Assembly: GCA_049999725.1 (NCBI GenBank)
Contig: JBNGIS010020176.1
Location: forward strand, 1 to 64,000
From: Haplomitrium mnioides
Taxonomy: Eukaryota; Marchantiophyta; Haplomitriopsida; Calobryales
Reading direction: 5' to 3'
Length of the DNA: 64,000 nt
Every line of letters begins with the position of its first letter. Within the stretch, counting starts at the first letter, position 1. Under the pieces are notes generated by a model. That model did not search any database. It was not told where the DNA came from and saw nothing but the letters and a program-made list of their open reading frames with translations. Positions 12,701-23,422 of the stretch are shown here, one piece after another. The translations under genes were made by a program, and so were the position numbers.

Positions 12701-12905
12701 GATCATGAAGAATTTGAAGTGGAGCACGTTTTGGCAAAAAGAGTTATCAAGCAATGACGACATCTATAAGTTCAATACAAGGTTTTGTGGAAAGGTTATC
12801 AACTTCATGATGCTACTTGGGAACCTTCTTCAAATCTTGAGAATGCTCAAGAGGCTATTCAAATATTTGAAAGTTGCGGCAATGACGAGGACATCATCGA
12901 TTACA
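9738..12905 (+). pseudogene. Chromovirus pol pseudogene: RT, RNase H, integrase, chromodomain
   Basis: It encoded the enzymes for reverse transcription and integration. QYDIILG marks the end of the protease region (~9,765). RT spans about 10,000-10,700 with an intact FLDDILIL catalytic box near 10,585. RNase H shows DSDASNFAIGA near 11,035 and TDHKPM near 11,221. Integrase shows the HLGVDKT zinc region near 11,640, DTDLRF near 12,010 and GQMECANRTMED near 12,110. A chromodomain-like VLWKGYQLHDATWEP follows at 12,778-12,822. At least ten stops or frameshifts break the frame. Confidence 0.9.
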
Positions 12906-12917
12906 AGGTGAGGATTA

Positions 12918-13300
12918 TGTAATAATGCAAGCATAAGGTTGTGTTATTTATAAGAAAATAGACAGGAGTGCAAGAAGTAGTAGAGAGTTACTTTTAGGAT
13001 TGAGATAAGATACTTGCCTTCGAAGTCACTGTTAGTAGAGAGGCACTTTTAGGGTTAAATTAGAAGTGACTTGTAAGTGAAGAAAGAGGGATGACACCCT
13101 CTTCTTTAGTATAAACAGAAGGGCTTCTTAGCCTCACTCTTCAATACGAAGTTCCTCTCAATTCGGTTTGGCTCTTTGGTTACTTGGCTTTAGATAGCAC
13201 TCTTGGCTTTGGTTTGCTTATTGGCCTTGAGTTGTGTAACTCTATTAGAGTTATTTTGAAGTGTTACTTATTTGGAAGTTGGTCTTTGAGTTCTTTTACA
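12918..13300 (+). repeat. 3' LTR of the lineage-B chromovirus
   Basis: It starts TGTAATAATGCAAGCATAAG and ends GAGTTCTTTTACA, and is preceded by a purine-rich stretch (ACAAGGTGAGGATTA). The solo LTR at 37,459-37,886 and the LTR at 24,412-24,920 align to it throughout. Confidence 0.88.
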
Positions 13301-14661
13301 TCAGTATTTCTTACAACTATAACAATAAGAAATATAGTTATCATGATTCCAAACCTTTTTAACATGATTTCATCCTTTGTAGAAGCAACTACATCAGATT
13401 TTTGGTTATTCATCATTATTCATTCCTCTCAATAGTTTGGCATTGTAGAAAATTCTATTTAAAAGATTGATATGCAATCAATTCTTACACCTTGTGAGTT
13501 ATTGGTGCAAATTTTTTCATGTCTTTATGTTATATTTATTTGTATAGGATTTTTTTGCTTCATTGTTTTATCTAATGATTTTGATAGTATTGCAACATAC
13601 ACAAAAGCAATATCCATCATTTAAGTGCTATCAAAATAATACACATATGTAAGTACTTAACACTTAGCTATTGGAAAAAAGAAAGCAAGAGAAATATAAA
13701 TACCTTTAATGTTTAAGTTGACAAAGCCACAGAGCAAGTGTGCTAGATATTGTGCTCAATTTTCAATTGTTGCGTGGTTTCTTTAAAGCTAGAACATTGA
13801 AGAAATGATGTTGATGTTAGTGTTTACTAGAAGTCGCATATGCTTTATAAATTTTTATCTTTATAAAATTTTTGTGTCTTGAAATTATTAAAGAATTATA
13901 TCTTTATAAAGTATGATTGATGACAATAGATCTATATTCTTCAATGTGCTTTGACAATGGCTTCTTTGCCATATGATGTAACTAAGTCTCAAACTATTTA
14001 CAATTCTATAAAAAGCCGCTTCTTCTTGATATAGTAGGTGCATAAGACTGAGTCACATTCTCAAGGACCAAAAAATCTTATCTTGATTCAACTGTAGATG
14101 TGGATTTAAAGCCCTCACAAACATTAGAAATAGAGAATAATATTTTTCTTAAAGAGAATAAGAGTGATGAGAAAAACTTTTGTCAATATAATTTTTTTGA
14201 ATTCCATGCTAGCATGGACATCCGTGCTTGATTGAATAGATTTTTGATAAAAACATATTTGCGCTAAAGTCTCTCCATGCATAAGAGGTGCTAATTTATT
14301 TTGATCTTTTGAGTAAATAGCAAAGTCTTTACACATTGGTTGTCTTTGTTTGATTTTAATCTTTTTAGTACATAAATGAAAATTGTTAATGATGAAGTTT
14401 ATGCTTATTTAAACAACATTATTTGATTATGAGAGATGGAGTCTATGAGCCCATAGGAGTCTTTGTTTGATGTTCATCTTAAGAGAGCATGTTTTGAAGA
14501 TATAGGTGCTGAAGTCTAGGCATGTATGGTTGCTTTTGTTTGATTTTTATCTTATGAGTAAATGTTTGGAAGTCAAAGATGTTATTGTTCTTGCGCCTTT
14601 AGGCATCTATGTTTGATTTTTATGTATATATCAAAGAATCTACTCAACTAAAATCAAATAG
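13301..14661. other. AT-rich stretch without a recognisable gene
   Basis: No convincing coding signal. The part 14,430-14,610 has three or four degenerate units around the phrase TTTGTTTGATTTTTATCTTA with GAGTCTATGAGCCCATAGGAG, which look like worn relatives of the palindromic islands. This would suit an old 3' region or intron of the gene relic that follows on the minus strand. Confidence 0.45.
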
Positions 14662-15548
14662 TTAAATTATTTCAAATAAGACAAACAACTTACCAAAATT
14701 TTCTTGAATGAAGAGTAGAAAGACAAATTTGACTCCTCTTTGTGGATGGGAAATTCCATACAAACCTCCTCCAAGATGTAACAAAGGACCTTTTGAACAA
14801 AATAACTTCACCATCACCACCAAAACTCTATATCTTTTCAATTTCCAATACATTTTGTTGATGGATAGCTCTCTAAGACTTGCCTCTACCTTCTTCAAAA
14901 CTAAAATCTTAGGTTTTTTTGGAAGACCTTGAAGCAACCTTCATGACATCCACTTCATGTTCTCTGTTTGCAACAAAACCTTTGCATTTGGCTGCTCGCT
15001 CTTCACGAGATTCTTCTAACACATTGCAAAAATCACCTATCGAGGTGTCCACAACTCTCCATTACGCAAGAAAAGTTGAAACCAATTATCTTGAAAAGTG
15101 AACAATCATCTCAAGAGTCAACTTTGTTTTGATTTCCAAAGTCTCCAACCCAAGTTCCAATTTCATCCATTTCTCCAAATTCATCAATTTCTCTACAAAC
15201 TATTGATGCCAATGTTTGACCTTCTGAAACAAGGTCATCTTTTGACAATATCTTTAAAGGGTCATAATTGTCATCAACTCCAAACATGCTGGATTTTGTT
15301 GGTGTGAGCTCTACAGAGATGTAGCAATTAGAGAGTGACAACATAGAATTATTTGCTCCATATTTTGTAATCAAAATCTGCCTTGCAGCAATACTTTTAT
15401 TGAATTTAACAATTTTGTAGCGATGTTTGTCATGGTTTTTTAGATTGAACTGTGACTTGTTCTTCAATTCACTTATAGAGTCAACAAAAATGATGAAGAA
15501 TGAGTGTGCATTTATTTTTTCTATCACATATTGATCTAATGGTTTCAC
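14662..15548 (-). pseudogene. Unknown transposon-borne protein relic R2, copy 1
   Basis: Not recognised. Two open minus-strand blocks (15,111-15,548, 145 residues; 14,662-14,937, 91 residues) are joined by frame-shifted coding-like sequence. The part from about 15,080 down to 14,700 is homologous to 32,631-33,010. The conserved words are SLEV, EE..ER, HEVD, then WKL.RY.VL and K.FCS, seen as MYWKLKRYRVL here and MSWKLERYKVL in the other copy. Conservation of these residues across diverged copies points to past coding. In the second copy this domain lies upstream of further exons of a transposon-borne gene. Confidence 0.5.
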
Positions 15549-15870
15549 AAAATCCTTATTAAGGCGCCTTATTTAGAATGACCTCTAGTTCTATCACAAG
15601 GTTTGGGAGGTTCACATTTTTTAGGCAAATGATGATGGATTCATTGTGCACCCAGCATTTTTGAATTGTTGCCTTCTTGACCTTATTTTTATCTTACTAA
15701 AAAATGGTCTCAGAATCCATTTGTTCCCTTTCCTAGAACATACTTATCTCTTTGTAACTCGCCTTTTAAGTTCTTGACACCAATTGAGCCTTAGGCTGAG
15801 GCTTCTCATCAAAACTCAAAGCCTTAGGCCAAATGGTGTGTGCCGTACTTAGAGGAGACTATGAACAATT
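15549..15870. other. Spacer with no gene seen
   Basis: AT-rich sequence with a small inverted pair (GCCTTAGGCTGAGGC and AAAGCCTTAGGCC near 15,788-15,830). It ends where copy R begins with GCTACTTTGAACC at 15,871. Confidence 0.4.
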
Positions 15871-16499
15871 GCTACTTTGAACCAAGAACATGCTCCTCAA
15901 AATATAAATTTTTTTCCCCAAAAGAACGTAGTTTAAAGCTCAAAAAATAGAGAAAACAAGGTTATTTTTGAAAAACAAAAACGACCTAAGTTTCTTAGCT
16001 TTATTTTCTTCTGTTTTAGCAAGCTTAATAAAGCAAGAATCAATTTCATTATGTAAAATACAACATTCTTAGTTTTTACAAAATATTGGAAATCGATGAA
16101 AAGTATAAAAATTATGGTATGTTTTGACAAAAAACTTGCATTTTTCATTAATTACATTTTGAAGCCCAAAAATTGAAATATGCGTAAGAATAAGTTATTC
16201 TAAAATAAGTTTAGTTGTAGAAACTCTATGCACACATAGACATGATACTACTAAAAACTTATTCTTTGAAAAAAAAATAGAAAACATGAGGAAAATGCCC
16301 TAGCAGACTAGAATTCAAGGGAATGAGTTTGGAATCCTATGGTCTAATAACCAAAAAAGTGAAACATTGCATAGATTTTGGAGCTCTATTTTCAAGTTCA
16401 AACAAGAAAGAAGCTTTCTTTTGTAGTTCAAAATCCATGCGCGCAAAGGTTTAAGTAGATATATTTTAGAAGGTTTCAGCTATTTAAAATCTCTTATAA

Positions 16500-17040
16500 C
16501 TCAAAGAACCATATACGCAAAGGAGTCATAGTTCAGAATCAAAAAGGCTAGCGGCTTTAGAGACTTACTTTAGAGTTCAAACATGTAGCATCTTCAAGTT
16601 TCGGACATGAGTCTCCCAAACAAAAGGTTTTGAGTTCTACAAGAGAGTGGTGTAGAGTCTAAGCTATACATGGTAGTCTTTGTATGTAGAAGGTTGGGGG
16701 TTGTACGTGTAGAAGGCTTTGACTTCCACATCAAAGTTTATGCGTGCATAGGAATCCAAGTTCAACTTGAGAGCACTCGACAACAAAGACTATGTTGAAC
16801 ATAGGTTTTAAGTTCTGCAAAAAAGTTTATGCGGACATGAGGTTTCAATTTGTGCATCAAAGTCTAAGTGTTCAAACTTCTAGATTCGAGTTTAGGTGCG
16901 CTTAAGGTTCTGTTTTCTGCAATGAACTCTAGGCACACTTACGATTCTGTTTTCTAAATCAAAATCTAAGAGTAAAAAGGGTACAAAGCTCTCCATCAGA
17001 GTCAAAGCGTGCAAAAGGTTTCAAGTTTTATATCAAATTT
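16500..17040. repeat. Palindromic repeat island A' in the 3' region of copy R
   Basis: Degenerate units with words such as TTATGCGTGCATAGGAATCC (16,739-16,758), TTATGCGGACATGAGG, GGTGCGCTTAAGGTTCTG and GGCACACTTACGATTCTG. Spacing is irregular (about 50-60 bp). It lies just downstream of the last exon of the element's gene. Confidence 0.55.
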
Positions 17041-17357
17041 TCTACAAGCAATGGATTAAATAGTCGATTTGGACAGACGCTTTAATAATACCAAAACATT
17101 AAACTCTTTTGAAAAACAATAAAAAAGAAAAGAATATAATTATATTTAGGATTAAAAAACATCTCAAAAACCAAATGAAAATTATGATTAAATGTTTAAG
17201 TTTCATGAACTTAGAATGTTTTACACTAAAAAGTTCAGGGTGGCATATAAGTTCAAGAAATTTCTTGATTACAGCCTCAAGTACTTTAAGAAATAATAAA
17301 CTTAAATTACAATTTAAATTGAAAGTACACAATAAAAAATGGGGTTCCTAAATGACT

Positions 17358-20300
17358 CTAGTCACTTATATCAGCTTCTTTGGATTCAGCTTCAGAAGAT
17401 TTATCAAGATTAGTATGGCCTACCTCAGTGTTAATAACATTGATTGAACCTCTTTCAAACATGTCTAGATTGATTGTTTTCTATCTTTGGTAGTCAAATA
17501 GATTTAATTTAATGGTAGCTAGAGTGGTTTTGTTCACTTTTTTTTTTGTATAAGAAGAAAATAAAAATACAAAATTGTGATTTGTGTTACATCAAGTACA
17601 TCAATATGTAGCTTGGATTTGTATTTTCTCTTTTGTTGATGCTATTTTTTTTCTAGAAAGTATTGTCAAAAAAATGCATCATTAGGCTCGCAAGCAAGCT
17701 ATTGAACATGCAACTGTTTTGAGTTGGGAGGTTCTTCCTCATCAAATGAACAAACTTTGAGGACTTTGGCAATTCTAAAGGTTTGCTATTTAGATCGAGT
17801 GATGTAACAACACAAATAAACATTTTCGCTTTCACCTCATGTAGGTTGCAAAATTTGTCCCCGTATCTGGTGTTATGTGAAATAATCCCTTCTTGTGGTC
17901 TAGATGCTTCATCGTAGATTGTTTTACATGTACAAAGAGAAAGTGTATGCTCTATCCAAACATCTACATGTGTCTGTCGATCATCAAACTCATAACTTAA
18001 GATGAACATTATAAGAATCATTACAAGTATTTGCTGGTTGTGAAGGTGGAAAGGTGAGTTATTCCACCATTGAATATCAGAATCTGTAAAGAACTTATAG
18101 CGATTCTCACTTATATTGTTTCTTATTGCAAAAACTACTTTCTCTTCATCAAGTTCTCTTTCTTCCTTTTGAGGTCGTTTAATTTCAGAATATGCCTCAA
18201 GAGGAATCAACATTGAACTTGAAATTTCTTTGTCCACTTCAAGCAGATACTTGAGCTAACAAATACCTTCTGAAGGTAGCCGAAATTCATATGCTGAAAA
18301 TTGTTTGCTCCAAATCTTTGCCTTTGAATCACTCAACATGAACTTGAATTATTGATTAAAGGTAATACCATGCAATCTTTGAACCAAAGAAGAATATTGT
18401 TGTAGAAACAATTTGAAATCCCAAGTTTCCTTCAAAATAGTTACTTGTGGTTTAGGAGTATGAGACAATTGTATCGCCTCAAAAAGACTCGTAATCGTGA
18501 AAGCTTTGACACATTTCAAACTTTTTGAGAATTTGCTAAACATTTGATCAATTTGATTGTAAGTATGGCCAACCATAAGAAATCCCACCTTGATTTTTCA
18601 AAAAAAAATCTTGGCAATAAGGAGACTAAAATATCCAAATAAGATAGAATTCTTTTTCTCTCGTGTCATATTGTCCAACTAAAGATACAATTGGAAGCCA
18701 ACGGCTCTTCAAAGTCATACAGTATTCTATTAAAGATCGTAGCTATCAAATTAGAGTCGCTTCTCAAGATTATATATGTTAAAAAGACTCTTGAAGAAAG
18801 AGCATGCTTGAATATTAAAGCACCAACATGCACACCCACCATAAATTCTTTATCAATGTTTTTTTATAGTGAAGACCAGTGTGGAATGGCTGTTTTCTTT
18901 TGATCCATTCTATCAATCACAATTCCCAAGCACTTTTGACCATCGGCATAACATTTTCTTCAATGGTTTTGCAAGTTTTGTTTTGTTTTTTTCATTTGTT
19001 GGTCACAATGAAGAAACAATTGCCAAATATATTTGACTACATCATCACAAAGCACCAAAAAGATATAAGTAGTTTATTGAAACATATCTTGATGTCTCAA
19101 ATTTCAAAAGATAACTTCGGGCTCTAAAAATATTCAAAGCAGCTTTAACAAATGTTTGGATTAAAAGATTTGCAAATTAAAAAATACTAAAAATCTAGTT
19201 TAGAATAATTTTAATATATGAGAACAAGAATAACATTCACAATAGCTACTTGTCTTTGACTCAAAATGCGCAAAAGTTTCAAGAAGAGAAAAACAAGATT
19301 TGCGCCATTCGGGTCACAAACTTGAACTTCAATTTCAATGCTAGCTTATACTCTATGCGCGCATAGGATTTTTAAAAACAATAATTGATCCTATGTGAGC
19401 ATATGATCAAAAGCAACAACATCAATATCTTGGCTTTAGTTGACTGTTGTCGCGATTGGAGCTGAAAGAAGCAAGAACAAAACCTATAGGCACATAGGGT
19501 TTGCAAACAATATAAACAATTCTTGATCTTATTTATGTAGGAATAAGCTTTGGATTGAAAGCAAAACTCAGTGCAAGCTTATGGTCACAACCAACAATCA
19601 AAACGATGTTCTTGTTTTATTTGACTCTCAACATTCTTTAGATTCAAGCTAAAAGCAGCAAACCTAATGAGAGCATAGAATCTGTCTTCACAACTGAATA
19701 TTATTATCAAAATCAATATCTTGTTGTACTAATTTGAGAAAGCATAACATATATAGAACTAATTTCGAGTCTCATAAAAAGAGCATCATAATAATCGTAG
19801 GTTTCAAAAAAGAATAAATTTGTTATCTGTGTTGGACTCCAACTTGAAGACGTATTTTTCCCACAATGATTTTATTTCTTTGCATATTTCATGAACAACA
19901 AATTTCTTACATTTTGGAATTTTTAACATTTGGAAAATGGGTTTTCCAACGTTTTGTAAAACCAAAAAAACTAAGAATGCAATCGAGACATTTCTCCTTC
20001 AAATAAGCTGTGTAGTAGTGATAAACTTCCCATTTTGTACAATTATCTGGCAAGTTATAAACTTTATGAGTGAGCATTCTCTCATAGTATACTTGGAAAA
20101 AGTTTTCCATCCATTTACACACAAATAGTCCTTTAATAGATAACTCTCTATTTCCAAAAGTGCCTCTAGGATCTGCATTCTTGAGATTTTGAATCATTTA
20201 GATTCTATCATTCCCTATTGATAATATTAATTTGAAAGCTCTTCTGTAGACAATGGTACTACCATAAAGAGTGAACCAATTGTCAACATTAGAGTCTTTT
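17358..20300 (-). pseudogene. Transposase-like gene relic resembling DUF7869 (RNase H-fold/DDE-like) proteins
   Basis: Minus strand, read from high to low coordinates. Block 19,907-20,197 leads into FPNVKNSKM and a KFVVHEICKEIKS segment. After about 600 bases with a repeat island, 18,600-18,960 encodes VIDRMDQKKTAIPHW and VGVHVGALIFKHA, then LDN and NKN-like asparagines near 18,660. Block 18,349-18,588 encodes GFLMVGHTYNQIDQMFSKFS. Block 17,653-18,237 (194 residues) includes YKFFTDSDIQWW. The last exon is 17,358-17,462, ending SEAESKEADISD. The order DG-x-DQ, LDN..NKN, VGHT..xID..FS is the hallmark I associate with the DUF7869 family of uncharacterised eukaryotic, probably transposon-derived proteins. 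Stops and frameshifts make it a pseudogene. The family name is from memory. Confidence 0.65.
19260..19700. repeat. Palindromic repeat island B, inside the transposase-like gene
   Basis: Units include CTATGCGCGCATAGGATTTT (19,351-19,370), TGATCCTATGTGAGCATATG, CTATAGGCACATAGGGTTTG and related words, each followed by AACAATA- or AGCAACA-like text. It separates the exon-like blocks at 19,907-20,197 and 18,349-19,127, so it probably fills an intron. Confidence 0.55.
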
Positions 20301-21121
20301 CTTGGTATTCTCCACTACAATGTAATATCTCGATTCTTCATGCTTTGTAAGAAATACGTTTTTCTTATACTTTTAAAAAAATCTCTTACACAACAACAAA
20401 TAACTATTTTGACAACATGAAATTTTCCTTAGTTTCAAAAGTGATATTCGGGTTTTTTCCTTCACAAAGCTCTCATCATGATGGAATTTACAAAGAACTC
20501 TTATGTTTTCTTGTTTGAACTTCATGGCAAATCCAGCCATTAAAGAAAATGCATTATCTTCGAGTTGTTGGGCATCATCAATAATTTATTTTTTCATTTG
20601 AAATAACTTTTTGATCAATGTGGATCACCTTGAGATGCAAGAGAACTGGACCATGCTGAAACAAAATCTTCATCAATATCAAGAGCATAAGAAAATGTTT
20701 TTTGTAAAACAATCAATGCTCTTGGCGATAACTTTATAGAAATGTTGATTGATTGAGATTGTTTCCTTGAATCATTTCCTAAACTGTTGTCTTAAGATTC
20801 CTTCAAACAATTTTGGTTTCCAAAGGATCTTATTTTCTTGTTTAGAGGTCCAACTTGATTAGAAATCATTCTTTATTTGAGTGGTGCCAACAGTGACAAC
20901 GCATCATCTCTAAAACTGAAAAAGTCATTCGATTCTATTTTTTTTGTATTTTTGAACAAAGAGATTTGGATCTTGAACATCATTGTTGTCATCTGCTCAT
21001 GACAAAGAAAGATCCACAACCATTTGGAAATTTTGACTTGAATGTGTATTTGTTGATCTATAATAGTAGTCACTAGAAAGATTAAACTTTGATCATTTGA
21101 CTGACAAGAAAGATCCACTAC

Positions 21122-21310
21122 GTGCAGAAGGTTGAGTCTTGGATCCTATGTGCACATTGCATTCCATCCTTGATCATTTGCATGCATATTGTTCACTCCT
21201 TGATTCTATGCACGTATTGGGTTCACTCCTTGACCTTATGCGCTCATAGGGTTCAATCTTTGATCCTATGCACGCATAAGATTCACTTGTTCGATCTTGT
21301 TCTGTCGATG
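21122..21310. repeat. Palindromic repeat island C
   Basis: About five units of roughly 35-38 bp, each with TTGATCCTATGCACGCATA-like and GGGTTCACTCC-like parts (21,137-21,160, 21,167-21,190, 21,200-21,226, 21,230-21,255, 21,257-21,282). The central word is a GC-rich near-palindrome as in the other islands. Confidence 0.7.
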
Positions 21311-22130
21311 TATTTGATTCAATAACTACCATTTTTTTCCCAAAATACTTGCCATTATACTTGAAGCTTTAGGTATTACAATGCTTACCTCCTTAGAACA
21401 ACTTTTTGAAGCTATCTCCTGCTGTTGAGCAAAAGTAACACTTTTCTATGAACATAAATCTTGAAATTCTAACCTTTTCATGCTTTTGAGCACTCCAACC
21501 ATTCAAAAATAGGAATGACAAATTGGAAAATTCAAGAAAGAATTTTAGCAAATATTTCCAATTCCTACCGACATATTCAAAATATGTATTTTTGAAGAAA
21601 AATTCACAAAATGACAAAACAATGAAAGTTTTGTGAAGGAAATGAAAAAAAGAAATTAGAAATATGAAAACAAGCAATCTTTTATATAATAACTTTTTTT
21701 GCACTAGAAAAACCTACGTGTCAAGAGCTTTATGAATCATTTTTTGGTAGGCAAATGCATTTTTTGAAATTTGGGTATAAGAAGAGCAATAATGGAAAGT
21801 TTCTTTCCATTGTCACAAATTCACTTTTAAGTTTTTGTTTTCTTGTCGTGGTCGTTTTTGCCTTTGCTTGTGATTTGGCTATTTTTTGCCTTTTGTTCTT
21901 TGTGAACTTTTTATCGTATATTTTTTCCATCTAATTTTCACTCTTTTACACGTTAGAAAAAATGGAATCTTAGGCCAATGTTCCAAAACCAGCTCAACCG
22001 TAGCCTTATTAGTTTGCCAACATCTTGAAGACTCTTGAGCCTTACAAACTAGCCAATGAATGGCTAGTTTGTTGTGGAACGATCAAAGACATCAACCATT
22101 GCCTTTACCTTTTAAGATGAAGGTGAAAAT
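21311..22130. other. AT-rich stretch without a recognisable gene
   Basis: No supported gene. Short poly-F/L/K open frames on the minus strand at 21,393-21,930 are low-complexity. Weak coding resemblance starts only near 22,140 on the plus strand. Confidence 0.4.
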
Positions 22131-22391
22131 TCAACATAGGCATTTTGGTCCAAATTACTATGACTTGAAAGGGGCACATAGCCCACATGGGGGTGCTTGT
22201 GTAGCCTGAAAATACAATCATATTGTTCAAGACGTTGCCAAAGAAATTTTGCTTCAATGAAATGAAGCTAAGGGATATGTTCACCAACAATCTTAATGAG
22301 GCCTACAACAATGGCAAGGTAAAACCTTGTATATTTCTTTTATATTCATTTTATACTTTCTTCTTGGATACCATCATCCATGTGCACTTTG

Positions 22392-22583
22392 GACTGTGAG
22401 GTCTATATGCGCATGGACTTCGGAGTCTATACGAGCGTTGACTCTAGAGTCCAGTCGAGTAAGGACTTCAAAGTTCATGTGAACATGGACTCTAGAGTCC
22501 AATCGAGTAAGGACTCTGAAGTCCATGCAAGCATGGAGTTTGGAGTCCATATGAGCATGGACTTCACAGTCCAAAGTGTGCAT
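22392..22583. repeat. Palindromic 24-bp tandem repeat, island D part 1 (8 units)
   Basis: Eight consecutive units of exactly 24 bp start at 22,392, 22,416, 22,440, 22,464, 22,488, 22,512, 22,536 and 22,560. The consensus is the 12-base palindrome GACTCTAGAGTC followed by the 12-base palindrome CATGCGCGCATG, with two units carrying CAGTCGAGTAAG or CAATCGAGTAAG instead of the second half. Because 24 is a multiple of 3 and the unit is its own reverse complement, both strands encode a similar 8-residue repeat (about HMDSRVHA). Confidence 0.95.
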
Positions 22584-22679
22584 AAACTTTTGAGTTATGG
22601 AGAGCAAGGACTTTGAAGTTCATGCGCCTATGGGCTCTTGAATCCTTGCACTTAAGGATAGGGAATTGATGTGCGCATG

Positions 22680-22798
22680 GGCTCTAGAGTCTATGCGTGC
22701 ATGGACTCTGGAGTCCGTGTGCTTATAGACTCCAGAGCCCATGCACGCATAGACTCCCCGTCCCTTGGTGCAAGGAGTCTAGAGTCCATGCGCACATG
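22680..22798. repeat. Palindromic 24-bp tandem repeat, island D part 2 (5 units)
   Basis: Units at 22,680, 22,704, 22,728, 22,752 (degenerate) and 22,776 (23 bp). The best is GGCTCTAGAGTC followed by TATGCGTGCATG. About 100 bp of loosely related text separates it from part 1. Confidence 0.92.
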
Positions 22799-23422
22799 GA
22801 CTTCGAGGTACAACCTCGCAAGCCATCTTGACAAGTTACGCGCTTGGACCCCATGCTTGCATGGGCACTGGTCAAGGCCTCTGAGCCCTGATGAGGACTT
22901 TTGATAAGTATTTGAAATAAGTAGCCACTTCGACTCTTGTTTATAATTTTTCTAAACAATCCTTGACAATTTCTTGCTTTTTGTTTTCAGTTTTCTCAAT
23001 TTCTATCATACTCTGTCAATGCCTACCTAGGCACAAAGCATGTGGAGAGGGACTTTATCAATTTTGCATTAAGTTTGAAAATTATGAAAGTGAAGCAAGG
23101 CATTAATGTGGCACAATGTGTGCCACATCCAAGTGCAGCAACGTTCACAGTGGCAGCAACACGTGGATCGTGAGCTACAAAGAAAAGAAAGGAGGTAGAG
23201 CTAGTGCAAGCTCCAAAAAAGAAGAAACCGGATCTACCAAAGGAAAAGCTGGTACCACCACCGCCGATTCAGGAGGAGGATTTACGGTCGCTATATCCAC
23301 CTAGCTCTTCTTTGGTCGTGCTATCATCTTTCCTTTGTAGCAGCTCTCAGGAGGATGTTGAGCCGGAGCCAGTGTAGCCTCCAGCATCAAGATCCAAGAG
23401 GCAAGTGCACAAACGGCTTTGA

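Larger units (their letters stand above)
9731..13300 (+). mobile_element. 5'-truncated Ty3/gypsy chromovirus (lineage B) with 3' LTR
   Basis: The order protease-RT linker, reverse transcriptase, RNase H, integrase, chromodomain, polypurine tract, LTR is readable on the plus strand. Everything upstream of the QYDIILG motif at about 9,765 is missing where copy L ends. Relatives of the same lineage are the minus fragment at 33,040-34,925, the element starting at 24,412, the fragment at 35,430-36,390 and the solo LTR at 37,459. Confidence 0.9.
15871..21118 (-). mobile_element. Copy R of the DNA element with transposase-like gene
   Basis: The 3' terminus GCTACTTTGAACCAAGAACA at 15,871 equals, inverted, the terminus of copy L at 9,730 and resembles the one at 29,919. 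On the minus strand the element has a decayed gene (about 20,200 to 17,358), its last 34-codon exon, an AT-rich 3' region and palindromic repeats. The other end was not found; no matching inverted terminus (GTTCAAAGTAGC) is seen up to 24.4 kb, so the right limit is arbitrary. The class is inferred from the transposase-like protein. Confidence 0.6.
22137..23422 (+). pseudogene. Two-exon transposon-borne gene relic of unknown function
   Basis: Not recognised. The last part of exon 1 (ending 22,318) reads FKTLPKKFCFNEMKLRDMF and NNLNEAYNNGK up to a GT donor. Exon 2 starts after TTGTTTTCAG at 22,991 in the same phase: FSQFLSYSVNAYLGTKHVER, then INVAQCVPHPSAATF. Past one TGA, the frame stays open through a basic stretch (KKRKEVE, then KKKKP), a PPPPIQEED region and an acidic EDVEPEP end, with TAG at 23,375-23,377. 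Two further in-frame stops lie in the upstream exon at about 22,166 and 22,202. The 672-bp intron carries the clearest palindromic repeat island. Frame continuity across a canonical intron supports a former gene. Confidence 0.5.

Noticed and set aside
1-17613. Copies L and R as the terminal inverted repeats of one large transposon enclosing 9.7-15.9 kb
   Set aside because: The enclosed material is an unrelated truncated chromovirus and other debris, and the third terminus at 29,919 is in the same orientation as copy R; two separate insertions explain this better.
21393-21930. Minus-strand F/L/K-rich frames as membrane proteins
   Set aside because: Composition simply reflects AT-rich DNA; no start context, conserved motif or homologous copy supports them.
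22374-22616. Overlapping open frames on both strands of island D as a repetitive protein
   Set aside because: The frames follow from self-complementary 24-bp units; the island lies in a likely intron of a plus-strand gene relic.
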